From: Scilla litardierei
Lineage: Eukaryota > Streptophyta > Magnoliopsida > Asparagales > Asparagaceae
Reading direction: 5' to 3'
DNA: 64,000 nucleotides
NCBI GenBank assembly: GCA_030789695.1
Contig: CM061139.1
Span: forward strand, 103,276,037-103,340,036
Below are positions 1-10,197 of this stretch, one piece after another. Within the stretch, counting starts at the first letter, position 1. Every line of letters starts with the position of its first letter. Both the position numbers and the translations under genes were made by a program. The notes under the pieces are model-generated. The model worked only from the letters and a program-made list of their open reading frames with translations. It was not told the DNA's origin and made no database searches.

Positions 1-532
1 CCTGTGACCGCTCTGTCGTTAGTTACCTAACCTAACGGGTAATGACGTTTCTATGTGGTACAAGTAATTATTAAACGTAAATTTAATATATTTCTCTAAT
101 AAAATTGCTTGCGATGTTGAATAAATTAAATTGTTTATGCATGTGCTTAAATTGTTTATGCATGTGATGTTGCATAATTATTTGTATGTTATATAAACTG
201 CCTAGAATGTTAGTAAAACTGTGTTGTGATTTTTGGATCAGCCGTTTTTTGTCACCACTATTTATTTTCCTCCCATTTTTTTCCTTTTGAGTGAAAATGT
301 AGTGAAGAATTAATTGTAAAAGCCAAAGCCCGGAAATACTTAGCCTAAAGACGAAAGCAAATTGCTAATGCTGGGACCCCCAATGGTTTCCAAATTGTAA
401 TTTTAAATTTTTTCGTACTTCGGATTGTATATTGGACTTTGGACTTTTATTATTTTTGGTGGTGACCGGCCGATCCCGACAACTATTTTTTTACTGCTAT
501 GCATGTTTTAATTTTTGAAAAATAATTAATTC
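1..532 (+). other. 5' leader of copia element 1 (LTR outside window)
   Basis: Non-coding stretch upstream of a copia gag. Bases about 15-430 match 21035-21406 in order, with mismatches and small indels. Shared landmarks are the word TAGTTACCTAACCTAAC, a TTTTGAGNGAAA..TGTAGTGA block and a purine-rich tail. The second copy follows an LTR and a primer-site-like motif, so this stretch is read as the untranslated leader of the same family. The LTR and primer site of this copy lie left of the window. No ORF or promoter is visible here. Confidence 0.7.
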
Positions 533-1542
533 ATGACTATTTCATGCTTAGATAAATGGCAAGCAATTGCGAGCGTTGATTTTGATGTTCTCGATGCGAC
601 CGGTAAAAATTACTTAAGCTGGCAGTTGGACCTGAAGTTCCACCTGCGCTCACAGGTCCTAAGTCACACAATTCAAGCTACAGCTACACCTATGACACTG
701 GTGAAGGGACTTCTACTGTTATAGTCTCCGATATATAGAAGGTGAAAGCCATTATCTATATCATGATACATATTGATCAAACCCTGAAGGACGAATATCT
801 CACAGTGGAAGACCCTCATGAACTGTGGACATCACTTGAGGATAGATACAAACATCAGAAAGATGTGATTCTCCCTCGTGCACGTTATGAGTGACAAAAT
901 CTCCGACTTCAGGACTTCAAGTCCGTAGCTGAGTATAACTCAGCTCTCCATAACATCACCTCATGCCTTAAGTTGTGTGGTGAACAAGTCTCGGATACCC
1001 GCATGCTTTAAAAGACATATGCATCCTTCCATGAGAAGGATGATATTCTCATACAACAATATCGTGAACGCAAGTTTATGAGGTACTCTGATATACTCTC
1101 CTGCCTTCTTATAGCAGAGCAGAACAGAGATCTCCTACTGGCCACTCATAACCTACGCCATGCTGGCTCTGCTCCTCTCCCTGAGGCTCACACAATTTCT
1201 TCCCAGAAGATGAAGAACAAGCACAAAGGCAGATTCAACAAGGGGAAAGCTGCGAAGAAGCAGACCAGAGCTCCTCCCCAGAACAACAATAATGATGGAA
1301 AGAAAAAGAATACTTGGAAGAGGAATACCTCTGGCCAGACGTCTGCTCCCAAGAAAAACTGGGAAGACAAATGCCACCGATGTGGCATGACTGGACAATT
1401 GTCCAGGTTCTGTCGTAGTCCATGCCACCTCCAAGATTTGCATATGGCAAGCGTGAAGCCTTCCGCTGAGACAAATTTGGTGGATATTCAGCCTCCTACT
1501 TTCATCACCGAGGATTTTGAGAATAACGACCTCCTTGACTGA
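533..1542 (+). pseudogene. Ty1/copia gag, degenerate (element 1)
   Basis: Decayed capsid/nucleocapsid gene. The N-terminus (533-724) reads DKWQ...LDATGKNYLSWQLD, the usual start of this plant copia gag type. After a break the homology continues as KDEYLTVEDPHELWTSLEDRY, ILPRARY and RLQDFKSVAEYNSALHNI, interrupted by a TGA near 892 and a TAA near 1011. The last open part (1078-1542) runs through QQYRERKFMRYSD, a Lys/Asn-rich basic stretch and the zinc knuckle CHRCGMTGQLSRFC. In the knuckle the expected CX2CX4HX4C histidine is Gln, so zinc binding is probably lost. Gag stops at 1542; a 131-base AT-rich spacer with no homology separates it from protease. Frameshifts and stops make it non-functional. 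Confidence 0.9.
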
Positions 1543-1673
1543 AGCTGATTTAGTTATCTTTAAAGCCTTTTTCATTAATGTATGATGTATCTTCAATTAT
1601 GTCCTTCTTTATCTTAATTATGAATCGAATGTAGATTTCCTTTTTATAAAAGTTTTTACATTCTTTTCTAGAG

Positions 1674-2153
1674 ATGAAGTGTGAATGCCTAGTAGACAGT
1701 GCCTCCACGCATATGATCCTTCGAGACATATGCTATTTTAATAGCATCATTAATTATCATGGTCCCGTCACTACAATTTTAGGACTATATATTATATTAG
1801 AAAGATCAGGTGAAGCAATTTTATTGCTCCCAAACCAAACGCAAGTTATAATAAAAGATTCTTTATTTTCTCCAAAATCAAACAGAAATCTACTAAGATT
1901 CAAGGACATCCGTTTAAACAGATATCACTTGGAAACTGATGATTTCAATAATATTGAATATTTGTATGTTACTCGTCATAAGGATGGTATTAAAACCATC
2001 CTAGAATGTTTTAAAAGACTCCCGTCGGGCCTTTCTCAAACATACATCCGACCTAAAGAAGCTAATCTGATGGTGCACCAGCAATGTTCTACATCACCAG
2101 AATTCAGTCTCTGGCATTATAGACTAGGTCACCCAGGATCGGTAATGATGCAC
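1674..2153 (+). pseudogene. copia protease and pre-integrase segment, 5' half (element 1)
   Basis: Open for 160 codons. The retropepsin site appears as CLVDSASTHMILRD near the N-terminus; copia elements usually have DSG/DSA-T-H, so the catalytic Asp-Ser-Ala is kept. The C-terminal part holds the pre-integrase motif LWHYRLGHPGSVMMH, supplying the HH half of the integrase zinc finger. The reading is cut after MMH by the solo LTR at 2154. Across the insertion the next codons continue the expected R-I-I...G-H pattern at 3893, so the two halves were one pol gene. Protease would mature Gag-Pol in the virus-like particle. This copy is a relic. Confidence 0.9.
2149..2153. repeat. target-site duplication TGCAC of solo LTR J
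   Basis: TGCAC at 2149-2153 is repeated at 3893-3897. The DNA between starts with TG and ends with CA. This 5-base duplication marks LTR-retrotransposon integration into the pol gene of copia element 1. Confidence 0.9.
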
Positions 2154-3892
2154 TGATCACGCCCGGATATACACCCGGAAAACGACTGTAGTCTTACCGC
2201 AAGCGCACGGCGTAGTGGCGAGCGGGTATCGAACTCAGGGAGGACAATTGACAGTACTCTATTTTGGTCACCTAGCTATCATTGGAATAATAGGATGGTT
2301 TTGATAATAGCGTCACAATCGTTCAAATAGCAAATAGAATTCAATATAGTAGAGCATCTAGGGATAGGAAATCCCCACTATGGACCGTCACTTATCCTTG
2401 TGAATCATGAATCTCAATATTGCAAAGCTTGAATGTAGGTGGACTAGTCGTAACTTAATGTAGAACCAAGCTCACGCTCTTGCGCTATTGCCGGTTTATA
2501 GCAACCTAGATTAGGGCCCACTCTCGTGCAAACCCTAACCTAAACCACTAGCGTGAAGATCGGCATCATCGTCCAATCGCATCTCGAGCCCACTCTCGTG
2601 CAAACTCGAGCTACGATTTAGGTTATGATAGTTCGTATTCGTCCAATCTCTTGCAAACAAATATTAGTATAGATTTATAATAAAAATCCTAGCTTTGGTC
2701 CAATCTCTTGCAAACCAAGTCTAGAGAATCTCAATTATAAAGCTAAATCGAATATCTAGGCATTCCCATCAACTGAGATCCAATCTCTTGCAAATCCCAA
2801 TCGATAGAAATTCCAACTACTCGTAATAAATCAATCACAACCTAACCTTATATCAATCCTAGCAACAATTCTATTCATTCATCACAATTCAAAGACTGGG
2901 TCCATAGGGTTCATCCACATGCCCTAGAACGACGAAACTACTCACAAATCATCATGGAAATCTCAGAAATAACAAATAAGATCATAGCACAATTCATTGT
3001 AGAGAAGAAACAATTCATAAAAATAAGAGTTTTAACAAGAAAGAACAAACCAAATTACGCGTCTATGATCTCTAGCTGAGATTTACAAAAGGAATAGCCG
3101 TCAAAAAATAATTCAAGTCTCCCCTAAAACTAGGGATAAAACTAGGTTTAAATAAAAGCCAAAATCGTCCAAAAAATCCTGACAGAATTACCCCTGGGCA
3201 GCCCAGAAAACCAAATTTGCGTAGCAGTCGGATTGTGTCACTCGGCCGAGTAACAATGTCACTCGGCCGAGTGACAGACCCAATAATAAAACAGAGAATC
3301 TGGGAAAAATGGGGGTCTGTCGTTCTGTCTGACTTGGGCGAGTGGGCTTCTTCACTCGACCGAATGAGCAATCCTGCTCGGCCGAGTGGGCTTCTCAAAA
3401 TTTCCAGTAACTTGGCTGCTCCTCGGAAGAAAGTCCATGTACCACTCGGGCGAGTGGTCTTCTCCATTCGGTCGAGTAGACTTTCTTGCTCGGCCGAGTG
3501 AACTTTAAAGAATAAGCAGTACGTATCTGTTTCACTCGGCCAAACGCAGCCCGTTACTCGGCCGAGTTAACTTTCTGTTCGGCCGAGTGAGCTGCTGCTG
3601 GGCTCTTTTCTTCTCCTCCTCGCCTCCTCGTCGATTATATCGAATTTCTTCCTCTTCTGCTCTTCCTCTAGCGCTGCTACTCCTCAAATAAGCTGTGGAT
3701 GATGCTGTGTTATGCGCGAAAGTCCCTTGATCTCATTTTCGCTCCAGATCGCTCTATATTTCCTGAAATACGACAAAAACAAGAAATAGTGAAAAGCAAT
3801 GCGATATCGTCAAATAATCGTGGAAAACGCAGTATGGGCGATCGAAATGACATGAAAACATGCAGAAAAAGGTGTAAAATAAGGAGCGAACA
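2154..3892 (-). mobile_element. solo LTR J (Ty3/gypsy, Tat-like)
   Basis: A 1739-base TG...CA segment with a 5-base target duplication inside a copia pol gene and no internal domain. It is therefore a solo LTR left by recombination. Read on the minus strand, the end near 2225-2250 has TCCCTGAGTTCGATACCCG, close to a U5 signature shared by the other Tat-type LTRs here (about 7300, 11540, 14470). Internal features are five spaced copies of a word ending CTCTYGTGCAAA or CTCTTGCAAA (2516-2800) and about eight to ten copies of the palindrome ACTCGGCCGAGT or one-base variants (3240-3590). The 131-codon and 94-codon ORFs inside it are chance readings of the palindrome array. Confidence 0.88.
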
Positions 3893-3897
3893 TGCAC

Positions 3898-5289
3898 CGC
3901 ATCATAACCCAATCCAGTGGACATAATTTGAAGAATCTGAAGATTCTTCAAAAGAGTGATTTTTCTTGTCCCCCCTGTTATAAGGGTAAACTAATCACGA
4001 GACCATCCAACCTGAAAGTGGTGTTTGAGCCTCCTAGCTTCTTGGAGAAAATATATGGAGACATTTGTGGGCCAATTCACCCATCAAGTGGTCCATTTCG
4101 ATACTTTATGGTACTAATCGATGCATCTTCAAAATGGTCGTTTGTGTGCCTTTTGTCCACCCGCAACCTAGCTTTTCCAAAGCTATTGGCACAAATAATA
4201 AAGTTGCTAGCACATTTTTCAAATAACTAGATTAAAGAAATACATCTGGACAATGCTGGGGAATTCAATTCACAAGTCTTTCAAGACTATTTCCAAGCAA
4301 CTGGCATTGAAGTTGAACATCTAATAGCTCATGTTCACACTCAGAATGGGTTGGCTGAGTCTCTTATAAAGAGACTGCAATGGATTGCTCGTCCATTGCT
4401 AATGCAACCACAGTTGCATGTGGATGCATGGGACATGCCATTTTGCATGCCGCATCGCTTATCAGAATACGACCCTCTGGTGGTCATATTTTATCGCCGA
4501 TGCATCTTGCATATGGTGTACCTCCCAATATTTCTCACTTGAGAGTATTCAGTTGTGCAGTCTATATTCTTATAGCACCTCCACAGAGGACTAAAATGGG
4601 TCCTCAATGCCGTCTTGGTATCTACGTAGGGTATGATTCACCCTCCATTATTAGATTTCTTGAGCCCCTAACAGGCGACGCGTTTAAGGCTCGTCTTGAA
4701 GATTGAGAGTTTGACAATAATTCTTTTCTCAAACTTGGCTCACAAACCAAGAAGCCTGAAGCTTCAGAGACCATTTCTTGGGACACTAAGTCTTTGTCTC
4801 ATTATGATCTGCAAACTAATCTGTATGAAGATGAGATTCTGAAGATCCTTCACATTCAGAATACAGTACATTTACTCCCGGACAAATTCACTGATAACCA
4901 GAAGATTATCAGATCACACGTCCCAGCTGCCAATACGCCAGCTAGTATTGACATCCCCAAGATGGATGCAATCCACCGGCAGCAGAATCGGTTGTATCTC
5001 AAATAAAAAGAGGACGACCGTCTGGCTCCAAGGATAAATTCCCTCGCAGGAGGAAAATACCTGGAGAAATAACGAATATCCCACCACAGGATGATGAGCT
5101 CAGATCAGTAACATCTCCCCTCCTTCAGTCCCCCGAAGAGGACAATACAAGAGAAATATTATTTAATTTCGTACGTACTAGGGAGGTACTGGATAGAAAA
5201 AGCCATGTCGTCGATGACGACTTCGCGTTCGCTATTGTTGTTCATGTCGCTCAATGCGACGATGATATCGATCCACGATCTCTAGCTGA
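3898..5289 (+). pseudogene. copia integrase core and pol linker, degenerate (element 1)
   Basis: Continues element 1 pol after the solo LTR. The CC half of the integrase zinc finger is CPPCYKGKL near 3970. Next come YGDICGPI (first catalytic Asp), HLDNAGEFNS (second Asp, about 4237-4270) and HTQNGLAESLIKR (catalytic Glu, about 4336-4375). The core is broken by a stop at 4228 and a frameshift near 4400; after the shift AYGVPPNISHLRVFSCAVY and GIYVGYDSPSI continue the C-terminal domain (about 4500-4650). 4707-5289 is the poorly conserved Ser/Pro/Lys-rich linker, with several stops. Integrase would insert the cDNA into host DNA. This copy cannot be active. Confidence 0.9.
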
Positions 5290-6085
5290 ATGCAAACGCA
5301 GAGATGATTGGCCAAAGTGGAACGAGGCAACAGGAGTAGAGCTGGACTCACTCTTGAAATGCAAAGTCTTTGGACCAGTAGTCCAGACATTAAGAGATGT
5401 AAAACCTGTGGGATACAAGTTGGTATTCATAAGGAAAATAAATGAGAATAATCAGATCGTACGCTACCAAGCATGGCTTGTAGCTCAGGGATTTTCCCAA
5501 CGACCGGGGATAAATTATGAAGAAACATATTCCCCGGTTATGGATGCGATCACATTCCGATTCATAATAAGCTTAACATCAATGGAAGGCCTAGAAATGC
5601 AGCTCATGGACGTTGTGACTGCATATCTATATGGCAATATAGATAAAGATATCTATATGAATCTTCCAGATGGTTTTAAAATACTGACAGAAATAAAAGA
5701 TAGACATCGGGACGTCTATTCTGTTAAGCTTCAAAGATCATTATATGGTCTTAAGCAATCGTGAAAAATGTGGTATATTAGACTGAGTGAATTCCTGGTT
5801 AAACAAGGTTTCACCAATAATGAAGTCTGCCCATGTATTTTCATTAAACCCACGGGAACATGATTCGTATTAATTGAAGGTAGACGACTTAAACCTCATC
5901 GGATCTCCTGCAGAGATTGATGATATATCTGCAAGGCTCAAACTAACGTTTGAAATGAAAGACCTAGGCAAGACCAAATATTGTCTTGGCTTACAGATAG
6001 AACACCTCGGCGGAGGAATCCTGTTACACCAATCCATATACACAAGGAAATAACTCAAAAAATTTCATATGGATAAGAGTCATCC
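5290..6085 (+). pseudogene. copia reverse transcriptase, degenerate (element 1)
   Basis: RT domain homology starts near SLAECKRRDDWPKWNEA (about 5281) and runs through VARQGF-like VAQGFSQRPGINYEETYSPV, LMDVVTAYLYG and IYMNLPDGF to RSLYGLKQS at 5764, then a TGA. It resumes with WYIRLSEFLVKQGF and a shifted catalytic motif read as KVDDLNLIG near 5878 (normally YVDD). The last recognisable part is LTFEMKDLGK...CLGLQIEHL, ending at a TAA near 6050. No RNase H homology follows: sequence after about 6085 no longer matches copia, so the element is truncated or interrupted there. Confidence 0.9.
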
Positions 6086-6660
6086 TCTAAGGTTGTCCGA
6101 GTGGTCCTTCTTGGCCCGGTGTCCTAAGGTTGTCTGACCTGTGAGTCATCGACCCAACACTCCTTACACGACCCAATTGTAATTCCCGAAAAAATGTGTA
6201 TATAAAAGAAATTGTATATATATACGTGTCTATATATATAAGAAAGCATGAATAAAACATAGAAAATTCTTGAATCAAGGAAGTTTGATGTGTCGTGAGC
6301 GCCATTTCTTCGACCGATTTATATCCCATTATCCCATACTTATCCCCTCTTCGACCATTACATAGCTTAGGTTTCTATTCCTTCAATCTAAGGGCGGGTT
6401 AGAGGAAATGTCTTAGAATGTGAGTGTGGCAATCGTCTAGTGTATTGCTTGGCGAATTGAGTAGGGATGGCGTCCTAGGATCATATTCTCGTCGACGGAA
6501 AGATTTTGAAGCATTTAAGCTTCTTAAATTCGAATTTTCAGTTCGCCCACGTGTATAATCTCGATTTTTGAAAATTCTCGAAATTTCATTACATCACTCG
6601 CATGTTAATTGCATTCTTCCATTCGACGCTCTCTCTTGTCTTCCTTGTGGACAATGAAGA
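6086..6660 (+). other. non-coding, probable 3' internal end of gypsy element G
   Basis: No convincing coding homology. It lies directly upstream of a gypsy polypurine tract and LTR, so at least the right half is probably the 3' untranslated end of that element. The first 80 bases may be corrupted copia RT/RNase H. A TA-rich run (about 6210-6245) is the only simple repeat. The junction between copia and gypsy sequence cannot be fixed by eye. Confidence 0.4.
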
Positions 6661-6678
6661 GTTTAGCTTGGGGGATTT
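6661..6678 (+). other. polypurine tract of gypsy element G
   Basis: GCTTGGGGGATTT lies immediately before TGATGAGTGC. Plus-strand DNA synthesis priming sites of Tat/Athila-type gypsy elements have this TTGGGGG form directly before the 3' LTR. Confidence 0.65.
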
Positions 6679-7233
6679 TGATGAGTGCTTATTGTATATA
6701 GTTTTCCCCTCTTTTTCATGCACGTTTTTCCATCGTTTTCTTCGCCATTCCTCCCCATTTTTCCCGTTTTGTTTTCTCTTTTGCTTTTATGGTCCCTCCA
6801 ATGCTTTGCAGGAAATTTTTACTGATTAAGGACCATACGACGTTATTCTAGCACGAATGGGTGAAAGAAGGGAGGCCGAGAGATCAAAAAGTGAAAAGGG
6901 GGGACGATATTTGAAGAACTGAGAACGAGCGGCTGCATCAAGCTAATACAAACGACCGTGTCAATATGCTTTGGAACCCACATCAACACGGTCGCGTTAA
7001 ATATCTCCAAATGGCCGCGTCGCTGAGGAGAAGATTTGAAGACATGCAACTGACGCGGCCCACACGACAAAAGATGACGCAGCCAAGTAACTGAGACCAA
7101 GCAACTGCTCGACGCGGTCATTTTAATACCCATGCGGCCGTCGAAGCCCTATTCGATGCGACCGCGTCCCTAGCAACGCGATCACGTCGCTATAGCCTCT
7201 GTGCCCCCATTTTACGAAAGGGAACGACGCGAC
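6679..7233 (+). mobile_element. gypsy LTR G, left part (split by TR-GAG)
   Basis: Begins TGATGAGTGC after a polypurine tract. From about 6940 it carries repeated GC-rich words built on GACGCGGTC / GACCGCGTC. It is interrupted at 7233 by the gag-only element and resumes at 13404 (the shared GCGAC is the duplication). The joined LTR is about 1.69 kb, ending near 14546. Only the 3' LTR and a bit of 3' internal sequence of this element are present. Confidence 0.75.
7229..7233. repeat. target-site duplication GCGAC of TR-GAG
   Basis: GCGAC at 7229-7233 recurs at 13404-13408, flanking a TG...CA element. The target lies inside the GACGCGGTC word array of LTR G. Confidence 0.92.
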
Positions 7234-9164
7234 TGCCTCGTCTCAAATGATGTGAGAACTACTCCCAAGCGCAGGAGATCGTGTAAGTAATATCCTGGTG
7301 AGTCCAGGTATCGAATCCGCGGGACAACTGACCTGCAAAACTACGAACGTCAATCTGAAAAGAGTAATAATACGATGTTAGCCAACCACCTATCAAACAC
7401 GAAGATATAAGATCAAGAGTATGGAATAAGAAATGAAAATCCTACGATATTTACGGTGACTTTGGTAGGGGTACAAGTATGGGGAGTATGTGTTGGGTTT
7501 GATTTCGTTAGGGTGTGTGCAACCACTGAATATCAATACCTTTTCTATAACTCAATGTCTTGTCCGGTCAGGGCACGAGAACGTCGGAAAGTATGGCGAT
7601 CAAGCGTATGAAAACGTGCCAAAGAATTATACAATTAAGATAGGGCGAAAAGATATAGAAACCAATAATTACGACACCCTAACTACGTCAACTCCAACAC
7701 GTATAAAGTGGATGTGCTACGGTTGTGAGTTCATTAGGAGTTTATAGTCGCTGAAATTTCACGTCTTACAATGTCACACGACGCTTCACCCGGTCAAGGC
7801 GTGAAGGCGTCGGAAGATAAATCAATGAAAACTAGTCAAAATAGCCTTAAACGTATTACTAGCAATGTTGATTTCATTAAACAATAATCGCAGCGATAAG
7901 TTCAGATTAGAGAACACAAATTGGCTAGCCTTATCAGGGCCTAGCCATAGGGCACATCAACAATATCGATAGTAAGCAAATACCCATCAAATACGTTGTA
8001 GAAATCAACAAAACTAGCAATTTGGACATGATAATAGGGCTAAAGACATGAGATTTAGCAACTACATACTCCTAACTACATCACAACCATAGCACAAAGA
8101 GATTAGCCACGCATGGTGCAATAAAAATCAGATTTGATAGCCAAATACATCGTTATAATAGCCAAAATACGATAAAATACACCAAATACGGGGTATAAGT
8201 TCAAGAATTTATCAACAAATCTCCACTTTAGAACCCAAAACTCCTTTAGAATAGGAAGAATAGCCTCTGGAATTTTTCAGAATTTTCCCCTGGAGAAATA
8301 CGCACAGTAGCCGCTCCAAAAGTCCCAAAATACGCCAGAATACCCCCAAAAACCCTAAAATACGCTTATATATTAGCATTGCGGGTTTAAATCACTAACG
8401 GGTCCAAAAACCCGCATTCGCGAAGCCGCCTCAAATCTCGACCGCCCGATCTCAGCGGGATGTGTTCTTGGGGCGACACGTGGCCCGCGGATCCGTTCGA
8501 TCGACGCCCGCTTCCGATTTCGAATCGGAGTTTCTATCGACCGTTGGATCGAGATCCAACGGCGCATACGATGCCACGTCGCCCCGTTACGCTGCGAGCG
8601 CTCAGAGCTTTTCGCTTCGCGTGCGGCCCGTTGGATCATCATCCAACGGTCACAAGGACGCCGCGTCGCCTGCTTGATCTGATCTGCGCTTCGTTCGATT
8701 TCAGCAACGCGCGACCATCGGATCTCGATCGCACGGACGGGAGATGTCCACGTCGCCCGCTTGTATTTCCGCAGCTACGTCGCTGCGGGCCGTTGGATCG
8801 AGCGGGAAGCGGCGGATGGCCGCCACGTGGCAGCGTCTGATTGGTCTGCGTCCGTATTTCTCGTATTTCTGCTGTATTTCTCCAATTAATTGGTATTCTG
8901 CATTCAAAAATTCATAGTAATTAGCACAGATCTCAGAAAAATATAAATAAATAGTCGTTGGAATCGTGAGATCAAGACGGTGCTAGGAAAAATATAAAAA
9001 GGCAGAAATACTCAATAAAATTCGTGTTTTGTGCTCAAATAGAGTAATTTCTCTAATAAATGATGATGAGAAAAATACGAATGCATTAGAGAACAATTAA
9101 GCATCATGTAAGCACAAAATAGGGCTAATTAGGGGGTTAAATACGCAATATTCACTCCGAATCA
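7234..9164 (-). repeat. 3' LTR of TR-GAG
   Basis: Matches 11473-13403 base for base apart from scattered substitutions. It starts TGCCTCGTCT and ends GAATCA. It contains two perfect inverted repeats of CCGTTGGAT(C) (8541-8562, 8628-8649) in a GC-rich block, and a U5-like signature near 7305-7325. Confidence 0.93.
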
Positions 9165-10197
9165 CACCCCCCAACTAGCGATTTGCTAGTCCCTAGCAAA
9201 AAGAGCGTTAAATACGGATGATCAATAAAAATTAATTCTATCAACCGCTTATGGCGTGGCTCAACAATACGCTTTCCAACATGATTTATACCATCAATAT
9301 ACACATCCATGACCAAGATCATTCACATGATGTTTTCTCTAATTTAGTATGAATAAATAACATACAAGCATCGTTTTGCGCAAGCGAAAGTATAACACGT
9401 CGTTTTTCTCTAGTTTTCTTGTTTCCAAGGAATTGGCCTATCAAAACAATCATTCAAGATATGGGTAATGAATTTGCTTAATATATATTCACCATTTCTT
9501 TTCTTTTAATCGTTCCGCGTAACGCGCATCAAGCAACATTCGCAGAAAAATGTATAACTTGGATCGCTCCATCAAATGAGTGAGTTTCCTGTCAATTGCT
9601 CCCAAATCAGACGATAATAGGGCATTAGGCCAAAAAGGACCCCTCGGACTGTACTACTCGAGCCAACCAAGTTATCTATTAGTGACATACTTATTCATTC
9701 ATTTTTCATCATTCTTTTGTCATTCAATTTTCTTTTCTTAAGCAACTCAATACCCATCATTTTTTTAAACAAAGCATTAATAACCAAGGCCAAATTCCTC
9801 TTCAACTTGAAGACTTTTCAAAAAAAAATCGTGTATACTCAAGCTTTTTCATCACATTAGCATGCATGAAATAAATTCAAACTATTTCGAGATATTAATC
9901 ATGACAATCGAAAATTTTTCATGAATAACATATTAACGGTAATTCATGAAGGAAAAAAAATTAATTCAAGCCATAAACAAGTAGCTAGAACTCAGTTAAT
10001 GCATAATCATCCGCATTTGAGGTATACGAAGGAGTTTAAAATGGTGAGATTTGGTGGGTATTTCTTTCCTTATGCCATGCTTTTGAAAAAAAATCCTAAG
10101 GTCGCATACACACCCCCCAACTAAAGATGGACATTGTCCTCAATGTCGAAGAGGGTACGAGTTTATTCAAGCAAGCATCCTAGAAAGCATATAAAAT
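9165..10197 (-). other. TR-GAG polypurine tract and 3' untranslated internal region
   Basis: Immediately inside the left LTR the minus strand reads TTGGGGGGTG before TGATTCGG, a polypurine tract of the Tat type (9165-9175). A second CACCCCCCAACTA occurs at about 10109-10122, close to the gag stop, duplicating the tract. The roughly 1 kb between the two tracts is AT-rich with no coding homology. Confidence 0.7.

Noticed and set aside
1153..1596. 147-codon minus-strand ORF
   Set aside because: Antisense of the copia gag, which has clear homology on the plus strand.
3072..3501. 131- and 94-codon ORFs on opposite strands
   Set aside because: Both read the palindromic ACTCGGCCGAGT array of LTR J; self-complementary words keep both strands open.
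8373..8907. ORFs of 89, 126, 71 and 68 codons in the TR-GAG LTR, repeated at 12612-13146
   Set aside because: GC-rich LTR DNA open in several frames and both strands; repeated only because LTRs are duplicates; no protein homology.
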